Shown here: piece after piece, positions 1 to 4,988 of the stretch
How the letters are laid out: the number at the start of each line of letters is the position of its first letter
How positions within the stretch are numbered: position 1 is the stretch's first letter
Source: an uncultured Flavonifractor sp.
Lineage (GTDB): Bacteria; Bacillota; Clostridia; Oscillospirales; Oscillospiraceae
Assembly (NCBI GenBank): GCA_910585415.1
Contig: CAJUDT010000126.1
Location: forward strand, 1-5,086
Reading direction: 5' to 3'
Length of the DNA: 5,086 nucleotides
Notes under the pieces: model-generated
Told to the model about the DNA's origin: nothing
The model's database searches: none
Seen by the model: the letters and a program-made list of their open reading frames with translations, nothing else
Program-made: the position numbers and the translations under genes

Positions 1-97
1 CAGGCCCGGCGATCTTTGGTTACTTTCCATCGCTGGAAAGTAACCCGCCGGAGGCTGGACCAGAAAACAAACACCACCAGAGTAACGAGGAAGAGGC
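1..97 (-). repeat. Palindromic 3'-end repeat, left copy
   Basis: This is an inverted copy of the repeat at 4884-4979. Bases 1-63 match the reverse complement of 4979-4917 at 60 of 63 positions. A second identical 12-base block (CGAGGAAGAGGC, 86-97) follows a variable stretch of about 20 nt. The core is a perfect 12-bp inverted repeat, GGTTACTTTCCA at 18-29 and its complement at 34-45, around a 4-nt loop. Read on the minus strand, the sense of the regulator gene that ends at 115, the loop is GCGA, a GNRA tetraloop. The copy may continue leftward past base 1. It lacks the U-run of a standard intrinsic terminator. It could be a REP-like or MITE-like dispersed repeat or an mRNA 3'-end structure. 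The repeat itself is directly visible; its role is inferred. Confidence 0.85.
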
Positions 98-114
98 AGA
101 AGGGAACCCCCAAA

Positions 115-375
115 CTACCCTTTTTTCCACCTCAGCAGCATAGGAAAGAAACGATACATCTGCGCTTTTGCCTGTTCTTCGGTCATACCGGCGTTAGCCT
201 GCGCCATCATCGGCGCACAGAAATCAATCATTTCCTCCATGGTCATCTCCCCGGTAAACGCCCCATTCTGATAGCAGTATTTGCAGTAGTGAGGGCTAGT
301 CCCCCCGTCCCGCTCGGTACCATAGTTCTCGCCGTCCAGGGGCATCCCGCAGGATTGACAAAATTGTTGTTCCAT
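115..375 (-). CDS. Zinc-ribbon protein, probable independent internal start
   Basis: This is the C-terminal 86 residues of the regulator frame, starting at its own ATG (MEQQFCQSCGMPL). It has paired zinc-ligand cysteines C6/C9 and C31/C34, an extra C53, then a helical tail ending RWKKG. It resembles the small 'putative zinc ribbon' proteins of Firmicutes, which are normally free-standing and about this length; no biochemical function is known to me. The ATG has an ideal AGGAGG 8 nt upstream (384-389), and an extended -10 element and a palindrome lie just before that. These signals are hard to explain if the segment is only the tail of the regulator. The most likely reading is two adjacent genes whose separating stop has been lost, or overlapping products of one frame. 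A genuine fusion in which the internal site is a relic remains possible. Confidence 0.6.
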   Translation of the reverse strand: MEQQFCQSCGMPLDGENYGTERDGGTSPHYCKYCYQNGAFTGEMTMEEMIDFCAPMMAQANAGMTEEQAKAQMYRFFPMLLRWKKG

Positions 376-1344
376 GTTTCGTTCCTCCTGTTTCAAAGAT
401 GTCCCCATGATACCACCCAATTGCTGACACCCTATGTCAAGTTCTGCGCACTGCCGGGAAATTTCTTCTGCCAGCCGTCCCAGCCGCCTGCGCAGCCCCT
501 CCGGCTCCAGCACCTGCACCCCCGCGCCAAAGGACAACAGAAACCCATAGACCCACCCATCCTCCGGAAACGCCACCCGCACCGTCAGCGCGCCGTCCGG
601 CTCCCGGACAACACAGCTTTCATCAAATTCGTCATACACCCGGAACGCCATCGCCGGCGAAAACCGCAGACACAGCGAAACCACCGGAATATCCGGCGTT
701 CCCTCAAACTCAACCGGGGGCGGAGCCCCCACCGCCGGGGCCTGCTCCTCCAGAACCTCCAGCTCCAGCACACGGGTGAGCTTAAACGTCCGGTACGCCC
801 CCCGCTCCAGGCAATACGCCTGCAAATACCACGCCCGCCCCTTGAACACCAGCCGCAGCGGAACCGCCCGGCGGGGCGCCGCCGCCCCATAGGACCCCAC
901 ATAGACAAAGGAAACCACCCTCTGCTCCAAAATGGCGCCCTTCAAGGCGTCAAATTTGGCATGGTCCGCACCCGCGCTCCCCCAGCGGGACAGGTCCACC
1001 TGAAGCCACTCCGGCTCCCTGCGCCGAAATAGCCCGGCGAGCTTCTCCAACGTTTCCTCCGCCCCCAGCCGGGCCTCCCCGGACAGAGACTGCAAGGCCG
1101 TGAGCAGCTGCCACTGCTCTTCCTCCGTAAATACCGCCCGATTCAACATATAGTGGTCCATCAGGGCCACCCCGCCCCCCTTGCCGGGGACCGTATAAAT
1201 GGGCACGCCCGCCGCCGAGAGGGCATCCACATCCCGATAGATGGTCCGCACCGACACCTCGAAGCGCTCCGCCAGCTCCTTGGCCGTCATTCGGGGGTGC
1301 TCCAAGAGCAGGTACAGCATTTGAAACAGACGCCCGCTGGACAT
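115..1344 (-). CDS. YafY-type HTH/WYL transcriptional regulator with in-frame C-terminal zinc ribbon
   Basis: The 409-residue frame begins with a winged helix-turn-helix (residues about 5-60; TAKELAERFEV then SVRTIYRDVDAL as the recognition part, followed by the GKGGG wing). A WYL domain follows (about 130-200, with the naming W-Y-L at 172-174), then a WCX-like C-terminal domain (about 222-297). WYL proteins are one-component, usually ligand-responsive DNA-binding regulators in the cytoplasm. A free-standing member is about 300 residues, which matches the end of the recognisable domain near residue 302. Residues 303-323 look like a translated intergenic spacer, and 324-409 form a separate zinc-ribbon module with CxxC pairs at 329/332 and 354/357. 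The ATG at 1344 lies one base after the stop of the upstream acyltransferase gene, with a GGGGGG run 5 nt before it as a weak Shine-Dalgarno site, so translational coupling is likely. Its targets are unknown; autoregulation through the palindrome at 425-439 is a guess. The regulator call is firm, but whether the full fusion is made as one protein is not. Confidence 0.88.
   Translation of the reverse strand: MSSGRLFQMLYLLLEHPRMTAKELAERFEVSVRTIYRDVDALSAAGVPIYTVPGKGGGVALMDHYMLNRAVFTEEEQWQLLTALQSLSGEARLGAEETLEKLAGLFRRREPEWLQVDLSRWGSAGADHAKFDALKGAILEQRVVSFVYVGSYGAAAPRRAVPLRLVFKGRAWYLQAYCLERGAYRTFKLTRVLELEVLEEQAPAVGAPPPVEFEGTPDIPVVSLCLRFSPAMAFRVYDEFDESCVVREPDGALTVRVAFPEDGWVYGFLLSFGAGVQVLEPEGLRRRLGRLAEEISRQCAELDIGCQQLGGIMGTSLKQEERNMEQQFCQSCGMPLDGENYGTERDGGTSPHYCKYCYQNGAFTGEMTMEEMIDFCAPMMAQANAGMTEEQAKAQMYRFFPMLLRWKKG
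384..389 (-). promoter_or_regulatory. Strong internal Shine-Dalgarno site for the zinc-ribbon protein
   Basis: The minus strand reads AGGAGG, a full match to the anti-Shine-Dalgarno core, with 8 nt (AACGAAAC) before the ATG at 375. It lies inside the open frame of the WYL regulator, where it encodes Gln-Glu-Glu. It is a better site than the one in front of the regulator itself. Confidence 0.7.
407..415 (-). promoter_or_regulatory. Possible extended -10 promoter inside the regulator frame
   Basis: The minus strand reads TGG-TATCAT, an extended -10 (TGn plus a hexamer with five of six consensus bases). Initiation would fall near base 400 and leave about a 25-nt leader carrying the Shine-Dalgarno site at 384-389. 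A perfect TTGACA lies upstream at 440-435, but the 22-nt spacer is too long for ordinary sigma-70 spacing, so the extended -10 would have to do most of the work or an activator would be needed. This is pattern evidence only. Confidence 0.35.
425..439. promoter_or_regulatory. Candidate operator palindrome TGACA-N5-TGTCA
   Basis: Perfect 5-bp arms (TGACA and TGTCA) are separated by CCCTA, giving a symmetric site suited to a dimeric DNA-binding protein. It sits 9 bp upstream of the extended -10 at 407-415 and one arm overlaps a TTGACA hexamer. It is at the exact point where the WYL regulator's domain ends and the zinc-ribbon leader begins. The natural candidate binder is the adjacent YafY-type regulator, which is inference from position. 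Five-base arms can arise by chance. Confidence 0.35.
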
Positions 1345-1345
1345 G

Positions 1346-1852
1346 TCAGCCCCCCAAACCCGGGCGCAGGCGGGCCATCACCTGTAAATCCGCGTACCGC
1401 CCCTGGCGCACCGCCGCCATCCGCCGGACGCCCTCCGTCTCAAAGCCGAAGCGCTCATACAGCCGGATGGCCCGCTGATTGTCCGTAAACACCTCCAGCT
1501 CCACCCGGACCAGCATCAGATAATTGTCCGCCACGTCCATCATAGCCTCCATCAAGGCCGAGCCCACCCCCTGGCCCCAGAACTCCGGGTGGACCATCAT
1601 GCCCAGACTCCCCACATGCTTGAGCCGGGGACGGGAACAGCCGGACAGACCCGCCTCCCCCACCACACGGCCCTCCGGCGTGACGGCGGCAAACTCGTGG
1701 CTGTCGGGCCCCAGACCATCCAGCCAGCTCCGGGCCTGGTCCAGCCGCCAGGAGGGAATGCCCAGCAAATTTTCCATGACGCCCGGCGTCAGGCGCAGGG
1801 CGTGGAGAGCCCCGGCGTCCTCCGCTGTCACGGGACGGATGCAATATTCCAT
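1346..1852 (-). CDS. GNAT family N-acyltransferase, YhhY/AaaT-like
   Basis: This 168-residue cytoplasmic acyltransferase has the GNAT fold throughout. A beta strand with substrate-side residues is at the start (CIRPVTAEDA), and motif A spans about 82-100. The acetyl-CoA pyrophosphate loop is WGQGVGSAL (92-100), and motif B is DNQRAIRLYERFGFETEG (124-141). The order and wording of these blocks closely resemble E. coli YhhY/AaaT, an N-acetyltransferase acting on free amino acids, including the conserved 'DNYL..VRVELEVF' stretch. The true substrate cannot be read from sequence. The frame is open up to 1903, but the start at 1852 is chosen because it has an AAAGGAG site 9 nt upstream, begins at the family's usual N-terminus, and lies downstream of a promoter at 1882-1910 that would exclude the longer form. 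It is first in an operon with the WYL regulator, one base apart. Confidence 0.9.
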   Translation of the reverse strand: MEYCIRPVTAEDAGALHALRLTPGVMENLLGIPSWRLDQARSWLDGLGPDSHEFAAVTPEGRVVGEAGLSGCSRPRLKHVGSLGMMVHPEFWGQGVGSALMEAMMDVADNYLMLVRVELEVFTDNQRAIRLYERFGFETEGVRRMAAVRQGRYADLQVMARLRPGLGG

Positions 1853-1861
1853 AAACCATTT

Positions 1862-1868
1862 CTCCTTT
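1862..1868 (-). promoter_or_regulatory. Shine-Dalgarno site fixing the acyltransferase start
   Basis: AAAGGAG on the minus strand lies 9 nt before the ATG at 1852. The alternative upstream ATG codons (1903, and 1910 in another frame) lie in or before the promoter and lack a comparable site. Confidence 0.75.
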
Positions 1869-1881
1869 CTCTTGCGTATCC

Positions 1882-1910
1882 AGCATAGCACAAAGCCCGG
1901 CAAAAGGCAA
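1882..1910 (-). promoter_or_regulatory. Promoter of the acyltransferase-regulator operon
   Basis: On the minus strand the -35 is TTGCCT (1910-1905, four of six), followed by a 17-nt spacer ending in TGC and a -10 of TATGCT (1887-1882, four of six), which makes an extended -10. The predicted start near 1875 gives a short leader with the Shine-Dalgarno site. A-rich runs just upstream (minus strand, about 1925-1945) could act as an UP element. Confidence 0.55.
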
Positions 1911-1956
1911 ATCTCCCCTCTGCGGCTTTTTCTTCCGGGTTTTTCCCTTCTGCCTA

Positions 1957-1985
1957 TTCTAATTGCCGCCGGATTCTGCTATAAT
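1957..1985 (+). promoter_or_regulatory. Promoter of the murB-rapZ-yvcK operon
   Basis: A perfect TATAAT at 1980-1985 is preceded by TGC, so it is an extended -10. At 17 nt spacing the -35 position reads TTCTAA (1957-1962, three of six), which an extended -10 can tolerate. The start is expected near 1992, giving a leader of about 36 nt. The start region contains a tandem ACAGTG ACAGTG (1986-1997) and an 8-bp palindrome TGTATACA (1996-2003) that could be a regulator site, though both are short. Confidence 0.7.
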
Positions 1986-2017
1986 ACAGTGACAGTGTAT
2001 ACAGCCACACCAGACAC

Positions 2018-2022
2018 GGAGG
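2018..2022 (+). promoter_or_regulatory. Shine-Dalgarno site fixing the murB start
   Basis: GGAGG lies 5 nt before the ATG at 2028 and 11 nt before a second in-frame ATG at 2034. Either ATG is workable; the first is preferred. The site and the promoter at 1957-1985 rule out the long upstream extension of this frame. Confidence 0.7.
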
Positions 2023-2027
2023 ATCAC

Positions 2028-2957
2028 ATGGACATGTTTTCTGCCTTGCTTGAGGATTTCCATACCCGCGCCCCAGAGCTGGAGCTGCGGGAATATGAGC
2101 CCATGGAGCGTCACACCTCCTTTCGGGTGGGCGGGCCCGCCCGGCTGATGGTCCTGCCCCGAACGGAGGGACAGGCCCGGTGGGCCCTCTCTCTGGCCTC
2201 AGCCCGGGGCATTTCCCCCTTTTTCCTGGGAAATGGCACCAATCTGCTGGTCAGCGACCGGGGCTACCCGGGCCTTGTGGTCAAGCTGGCCGGGCAGCTC
2301 AATCAGGAGCGCGTCACCGCCATACGGGAGGAAAACCGGCGTCTCATTGCCGGGGCGGGGGTGCTGCTCTCCCAATTGGCCAACGCCGCCTGGGGGCGGA
2401 ATCTCACCGGGCTGGAGTTTGCCCAGGGGATTCCCGGCACCGTAGGGGGCGGCGTGGTCATGAACGCCGGGGCCTACGGCGGGGAGCTGTGTCAGGTGCT
2501 GGCCTCGGTGACGGCCCTGGAGCCCGACGGGACAAGGCGGGTCTTTCCGGCGGCGGAATGCCATTTCGGCTATCGAAAGAGCCGCTTCTCCGACGGGCGC
2601 AGGCTCATTTTAGAGGCCGCTTTCGCCCTGGAGCCGGGGGACGAACACACCATCAAGGCCCGCATGGAGGACCTTGCCGCCCGGCGGCGGGAGAAGCAGC
2701 CCCTGGAGTACCCCAGCGCCGGGAGCACCTTCAAGCGGCCTCAGGGCTATTTCGCCGCCGCTCTTATTGAGGACTGCGGCCTGAAAGGGGCCTCGGTGGG
2801 GGGCGCGCAGGTGTCGGAAAAGCACGCGGGTTTTGTCATCAACCGGGGCGGGGCCACGGCAGAGGACATTGTCCGGCTCATGGACCATGTGCGGGAGACG
2901 GTACAGCGGCAGACCGGTGTGACCTTGGAGCCAGAAGTCAAGCTGTTGGGTTTTTAG
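2028..2957 (+). CDS. murB: UDP-N-acetylenolpyruvoylglucosamine reductase
   Basis: MurB is the cytoplasmic FAD enzyme that uses NADPH to reduce UDP-GlcNAc-enolpyruvate to UDP-MurNAc, the second committed step of peptidoglycan precursor synthesis. The 309-residue product has the typical order. The N-terminal HTSFRVGGPA (29-38) opens the FAD domain. The FAD pyrophosphate loop is GNGTNLLVSD (68-77), and GIPGTVGGGVVMNAGAYGGE (134-153) is the family signature. The substrate-domain arginine motif is YRKSRF (182-187). The proton-donor serine lies in PSAGSTFK (S233), and the final catalytic glutamate in LEPEVKLLG (E303 likely). The short form without the extra E. coli-type loop fits the type II enzyme of Gram-positives. 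It is first in its operon, with 18 nt between its TAG and rapZ. All expected catalytic residues are present. Confidence 0.97.
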   Translation: MDMFSALLEDFHTRAPELELREYEPMERHTSFRVGGPARLMVLPRTEGQARWALSLASARGISPFFLGNGTNLLVSDRGYPGLVVKLAGQLNQERVTAIREENRRLIAGAGVLLSQLANAAWGRNLTGLEFAQGIPGTVGGGVVMNAGAYGGELCQVLASVTALEPDGTRRVFPAAECHFGYRKSRFSDGRRLILEAAFALEPGDEHTIKARMEDLAARRREKQPLEYPSAGSTFKRPQGYFAAALIEDCGLKGASVGGAQVSEKHAGFVINRGGATAEDIVRLMDHVRETVQRQTGVTLEPEVKLLGF

Positions 2958-2975
2958 AAAAAGGAAGCGGTTTAT

Positions 2976-3836
2976 ATGGAATTGATTGTCATATCCGGCC
3001 TCTCAGGGGCCGGAAAGAGCAAGGTGGCCTCCTTTTTGGAGGATATGGGGTTTTACGTGGTGGACAACATGCCCTCCCCGCTGCTGCCCAAATTTGCGGA
3101 GCTCTCCATGGCTGCGCCGGGGCGGTATGAGCGGGTGGCCCTGGTCACCGATATCCGCGGGGGCCAGACCTTCGACGGACTCTTTGAGGCCCTGGACGCC
3201 CTCCACGCCATGGGCTGCGAGCACAAAATTCTCTTTGTGGAGGCCGGTACGGAAACCATTATCAAGCGCTATAAGGAGACCCGGCGCATCCACCCCTTGG
3301 CGGAGCGTATGCTGTCCCTGGACGCCGCCGTGGAGCAGGAGCGCACGGTTCTGGCCCCGGTGCGCCAGCGGGCGGACTATGTGATCGACACCACGGTGCT
3401 CTCCACCGCCAAGCTGCGAGGGGTGCTGCTGCGGCTCTTTGGCCGGGACAGCGACCGGCCGGCTATGAGCGTCAGTGTTGTCTCCTTTGGCTTTAAGTAC
3501 GGCATTCCGATGGAGGCCGATTTGGTGTTGGATGTGCGTTTTCTGCCCAACCCCTATTACATCGCGGAGCTCCGCCACCAGACGGGCCTGGACGACGGGG
3601 TGTATAGCTTCGTCTTTGGCTACCAGCAGACCCGGGATTTTATGGGGCATTTGGAGCAGCTCATGGGCTTCCTGCTGCCCCAGTACGCAGAGGAAGGCAA
3701 GACGGTGTTGGTGATAGGCGTGGGCTGTACCGGCGGCAAACACCGGAGTGTGGCCGTCACCCGCGCCCTAGCGGAGTTTGTCCGGCAGAAGGGGTATTCG
3801 GCCACTGAAAATCACCGAGACATGACCCGCGGCTAA
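2976..3836 (+). CDS. rapZ: RapZ/YvcJ family nucleotide-binding protein
   Basis: This 286-residue protein has an N-terminal P-loop NTPase domain with Walker A GLSGAGKS (8-15), the family motif DMGFYVVDNMP (23-33), and the TRRIHPL segment (102-108). Its C-terminal RapZ domain carries SFGFKYGIP (170-178), DVRFLPNPY (186-194) and GCTGGKHRSV (250-259). In E. coli RapZ binds glucosamine-6-phosphate and small RNAs to control GlmS synthesis through the C-terminal domain; B. subtilis YvcJ is a GTP/ATP-binding protein linked to competence. Whether this clostridial protein binds RNA is not shown by sequence, but the C-terminal residues kept here match the family well. AAGGAAG at 2961-2967 is its ribosome site. 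Its TAA stop overlaps the yvcK ribosome site, so the two genes are likely co-translated. Length is normal for the family. Confidence 0.96.
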   Translation: MELIVISGLSGAGKSKVASFLEDMGFYVVDNMPSPLLPKFAELSMAAPGRYERVALVTDIRGGQTFDGLFEALDALHAMGCEHKILFVEAGTETIIKRYKETRRIHPLAERMLSLDAAVEQERTVLAPVRQRADYVIDTTVLSTAKLRGVLLRLFGRDSDRPAMSVSVVSFGFKYGIPMEADLVLDVRFLPNPYYIAELRHQTGLDDGVYSFVFGYQQTRDFMGHLEQLMGFLLPQYAEEGKTVLVIGVGCTGGKHRSVAVTRALAEFVRQKGYSATENHRDMTRG

Positions 3837-3842
3837 GGAGGG
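3835..3842 (+). promoter_or_regulatory. yvcK Shine-Dalgarno site overlapping the rapZ stop
   Basis: AAGGAGGG begins within the TAA stop codon of rapZ (3834-3836). From the AGGAGG core it is 8 nt to the ATG at 3850 and 5 nt to the GTG at 3847, so ATG 3850 is the better start; using GTG would add one residue. Confidence 0.75.
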
Positions 3843-3849
3843 ACCCGTG

Positions 3850-4866
3850 ATGAACACTATGGAAGGCCGGCGCCGCTGGGAGCGTGGGCCTCAGGTTGCC
3901 GCCATCGGCGGCGGCACGGGGCTGTCCACCATGCTCCGGGGGCTGAAGAACCACACACGGAATCTGACCGCCATTGTCACGGTCGCCGACGACGGCGGCG
4001 GGTCGGGGAAGCTCCGGGAGGATTTGGGGATGCCTCCGCCGGGGGATATCCGGCACTGTATGGAGGCTTTGGCCAATACAGAGCCGGTCATGGAGCAGCT
4101 GTTGACCTACCGGTTTCCGGCGGGCTCGGGGAACCTGACGGGGCAATCCTTTGGAAATTTGATACTGGCGGCCCTTAATGGGATTTCGGATTCCTTTGAC
4201 CAGGCGGTTGCCCGTATGAGTGAGGTTCTGGCCATTACCGGGCGTGTTTTGCCGGTAACCAACGCGGACGTGGCGCTGGAGGCCACTTTTGAGAACGGGG
4301 CGCGGGTGCTGGGGGAGTCCAAAATCTGTGCCTTCAAGAAGGAGCAGGACTGCCGGATTGCCAGTGTGCGGCTCTTGCCGGAGCGCCCCCCGGCGCTGCC
4401 CTCGGCGGTGGAGGCCATTGAGGCGGCGGATTTGATTTTGCTTGGGCCGGGGAGTCTGTATACCAGTGTGATTCCCAATCTGCTGGTGGATGGGATTTCG
4501 GAGGCGGTGCGGGCCTCCGAGGCGCTGAAGATTTATGTCTGCAATATCATGACCCAGGATGGGGAAACCGAGGGTATGACGGCCTCGGAGCATTTGAAGG
4601 CTCTGTTGGACCACTCAGGGCCGGGGCTGGTGGATGTCTGTCTGTGCAACTCGGCCCCGGTGCGGCCAGGGCTGGTGGAGCGCTATCGCGAGGAGGATTC
4701 CGTTCCTATTCAGGTGGACCAGGAAAAAATTGAGGCGCTGGGGATTGAGGTGGTGACGAGGCCCCTGGCCTCCGAAACCTCTGATTTTGCCCGGCACTCA
4801 GTTTCGCGCTTGGCGCGGGCGGTGATGGAGCTCTACAACGAGAGGGCTGATACCAAAGTCTTTTGA
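3850..4866 (+). CDS. yvcK: YvcK/CofD-like UDP-sugar-binding regulator of envelope and carbon metabolism
   Basis: This 338-residue protein belongs to the YvcK branch of the CofD-like family, also called gluconeogenesis factor. B. subtilis and mycobacterial relatives (YvcK, CuvA) bind UDP-sugars, are needed for growth on gluconeogenic carbon sources, and help place or regulate cell-wall synthesis. Visible motifs are IGGGTGLS (19-26), VADDGGGSGKLR (45-56), PPGDIRHC (63-70), GQSFGNLIL (98-106), GPGSLYTSVIPNLLV (199-213) and CNIMTQDGET (231-240). The second motif has DDGGG where many relatives have DDGGS, and GDIRHC replaces the commoner GDIRNC; both look like tolerated variation. It lacks the catalytic context of true CofD, and its neighbours are not F420 genes. 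It is the last gene of the operon seen here. The usual partner whiA does not follow; a palindromic repeat starts 17 nt after the stop. Confidence 0.95.
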   Translation: MNTMEGRRRWERGPQVAAIGGGTGLSTMLRGLKNHTRNLTAIVTVADDGGGSGKLREDLGMPPPGDIRHCMEALANTEPVMEQLLTYRFPAGSGNLTGQSFGNLILAALNGISDSFDQAVARMSEVLAITGRVLPVTNADVALEATFENGARVLGESKICAFKKEQDCRIASVRLLPERPPALPSAVEAIEAADLILLGPGSLYTSVIPNLLVDGISEAVRASEALKIYVCNIMTQDGETEGMTASEHLKALLDHSGPGLVDVCLCNSAPVRPGLVERYREEDSVPIQVDQEKIEALGIEVVTRPLASETSDFARHSVSRLARAVMELYNERADTKVF

Positions 4867-4883
4867 GGGGGCTTTTCGTTTTT

Positions 4884-4979
4884 GCCTCTTCCTCGGTACT
4901 CCCTACGTTTCGTTTCCTGGTCCCGCCTCCGGCGGGTTACTTTCCAGTGATGGAAAGTAACCAAAGATCACCGGGCCTG
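4884..4979 (+). repeat. Palindromic 3'-end repeat, right copy
   Basis: This is the second copy of the repeat at 1-97, in opposite orientation on the chromosome but in the same sense relative to the gene it follows. It opens with GCCTCTTCCTCG (4884-4895), then has a divergent stretch of about 20 nt, then the conserved core from 4917. The core has a perfect 12-bp stem, arms 4935-4946 and 4951-4962, with loop GTGA (4947-4950), a GNRA tetraloop in the sense of yvcK. An upstream hairpin CCCGCC-TCC-GGCGGG (4922-4936) shares two bases with the main stem. In the left copy that small hairpin has one mismatched pair. No transposase gene is in the window. Confidence 0.85.
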
Positions 4980-4988
4980 CGGGCCCGG
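4922..4988 (+). other. Three consecutive hairpins after yvcK, possible transcript 3'-end structure
   Basis: In order: a 6-bp stem with a TCC loop (4922-4936), a 12-bp stem with a GTGA loop (4935-4962) and a 7-bp all-GC stem CCGGGCC-TGCG-GGCCCGG (4971-4988). The first two share GG at 4935-4936, so they compete or fold with shortened arms. No run of T follows any of them, so this is not a textbook intrinsic terminator. It could protect the mRNA end or serve as a Rho-linked or bidirectional end between yvcK and whatever lies to the right. The pairings are directly visible; the role is inferred. Confidence 0.45.

Noticed and set aside
16..1032. Long plus-strand open frame of 338 codons across the left region
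   Set aside because: It lies opposite the well-supported WYL regulator, starts inside the repeat stem, is rich in Pro, Arg and His as antisense frames of GC-rich genes are, and has no recognisable domain.
1853..1903. Longer acyltransferase start at 1903
   Set aside because: It would start upstream of the predicted transcription start and adds a 17-residue N-terminus unlike the family; the ATG at 1852 has a good ribosome site.
1524..2027. Upstream extension of the murB frame to 1524
   Set aside because: The extra 168 residues are antisense to the acyltransferase, the murB promoter lies within them, and family alignment begins at the ATG at 2028, which has its own GGAGG.
3003..3743. Minus-strand open frame of 246 codons opposite rapZ
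   Set aside because: It is a shadow of a strongly conserved gene, with no domain or convincing ribosome site.
3757..4614. Minus-strand open frame of 285 codons opposite yvcK
   Set aside because: It is a shadow frame, rich in Arg, Pro, His and Gln, with no recognisable motif; yvcK on the plus strand has all family motifs.
2028..4866. CofD-type F420 biosynthesis as the function of the last gene
   Set aside because: The motifs GPGSLYTSVIPNLLV and CNIMTQDGET and the rapZ neighbour identify the YvcK branch; no F420 genes are present.
4855..4883. Intrinsic terminator at the end of yvcK (AAAGTC pairing with GGCTTT, followed by T-rich sequence)
   Set aside because: The stem is only 6 bp with a G-T pair and a 9-nt loop, it overlaps the last codons, and the T-run is interrupted; it is too weak to call.
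1..4979. Composite transposon or integrated element bounded by the inverted repeats
   Set aside because: There is no transposase or integrase, no target-site duplication can be seen, and the content is core cell-wall genes in conserved order.
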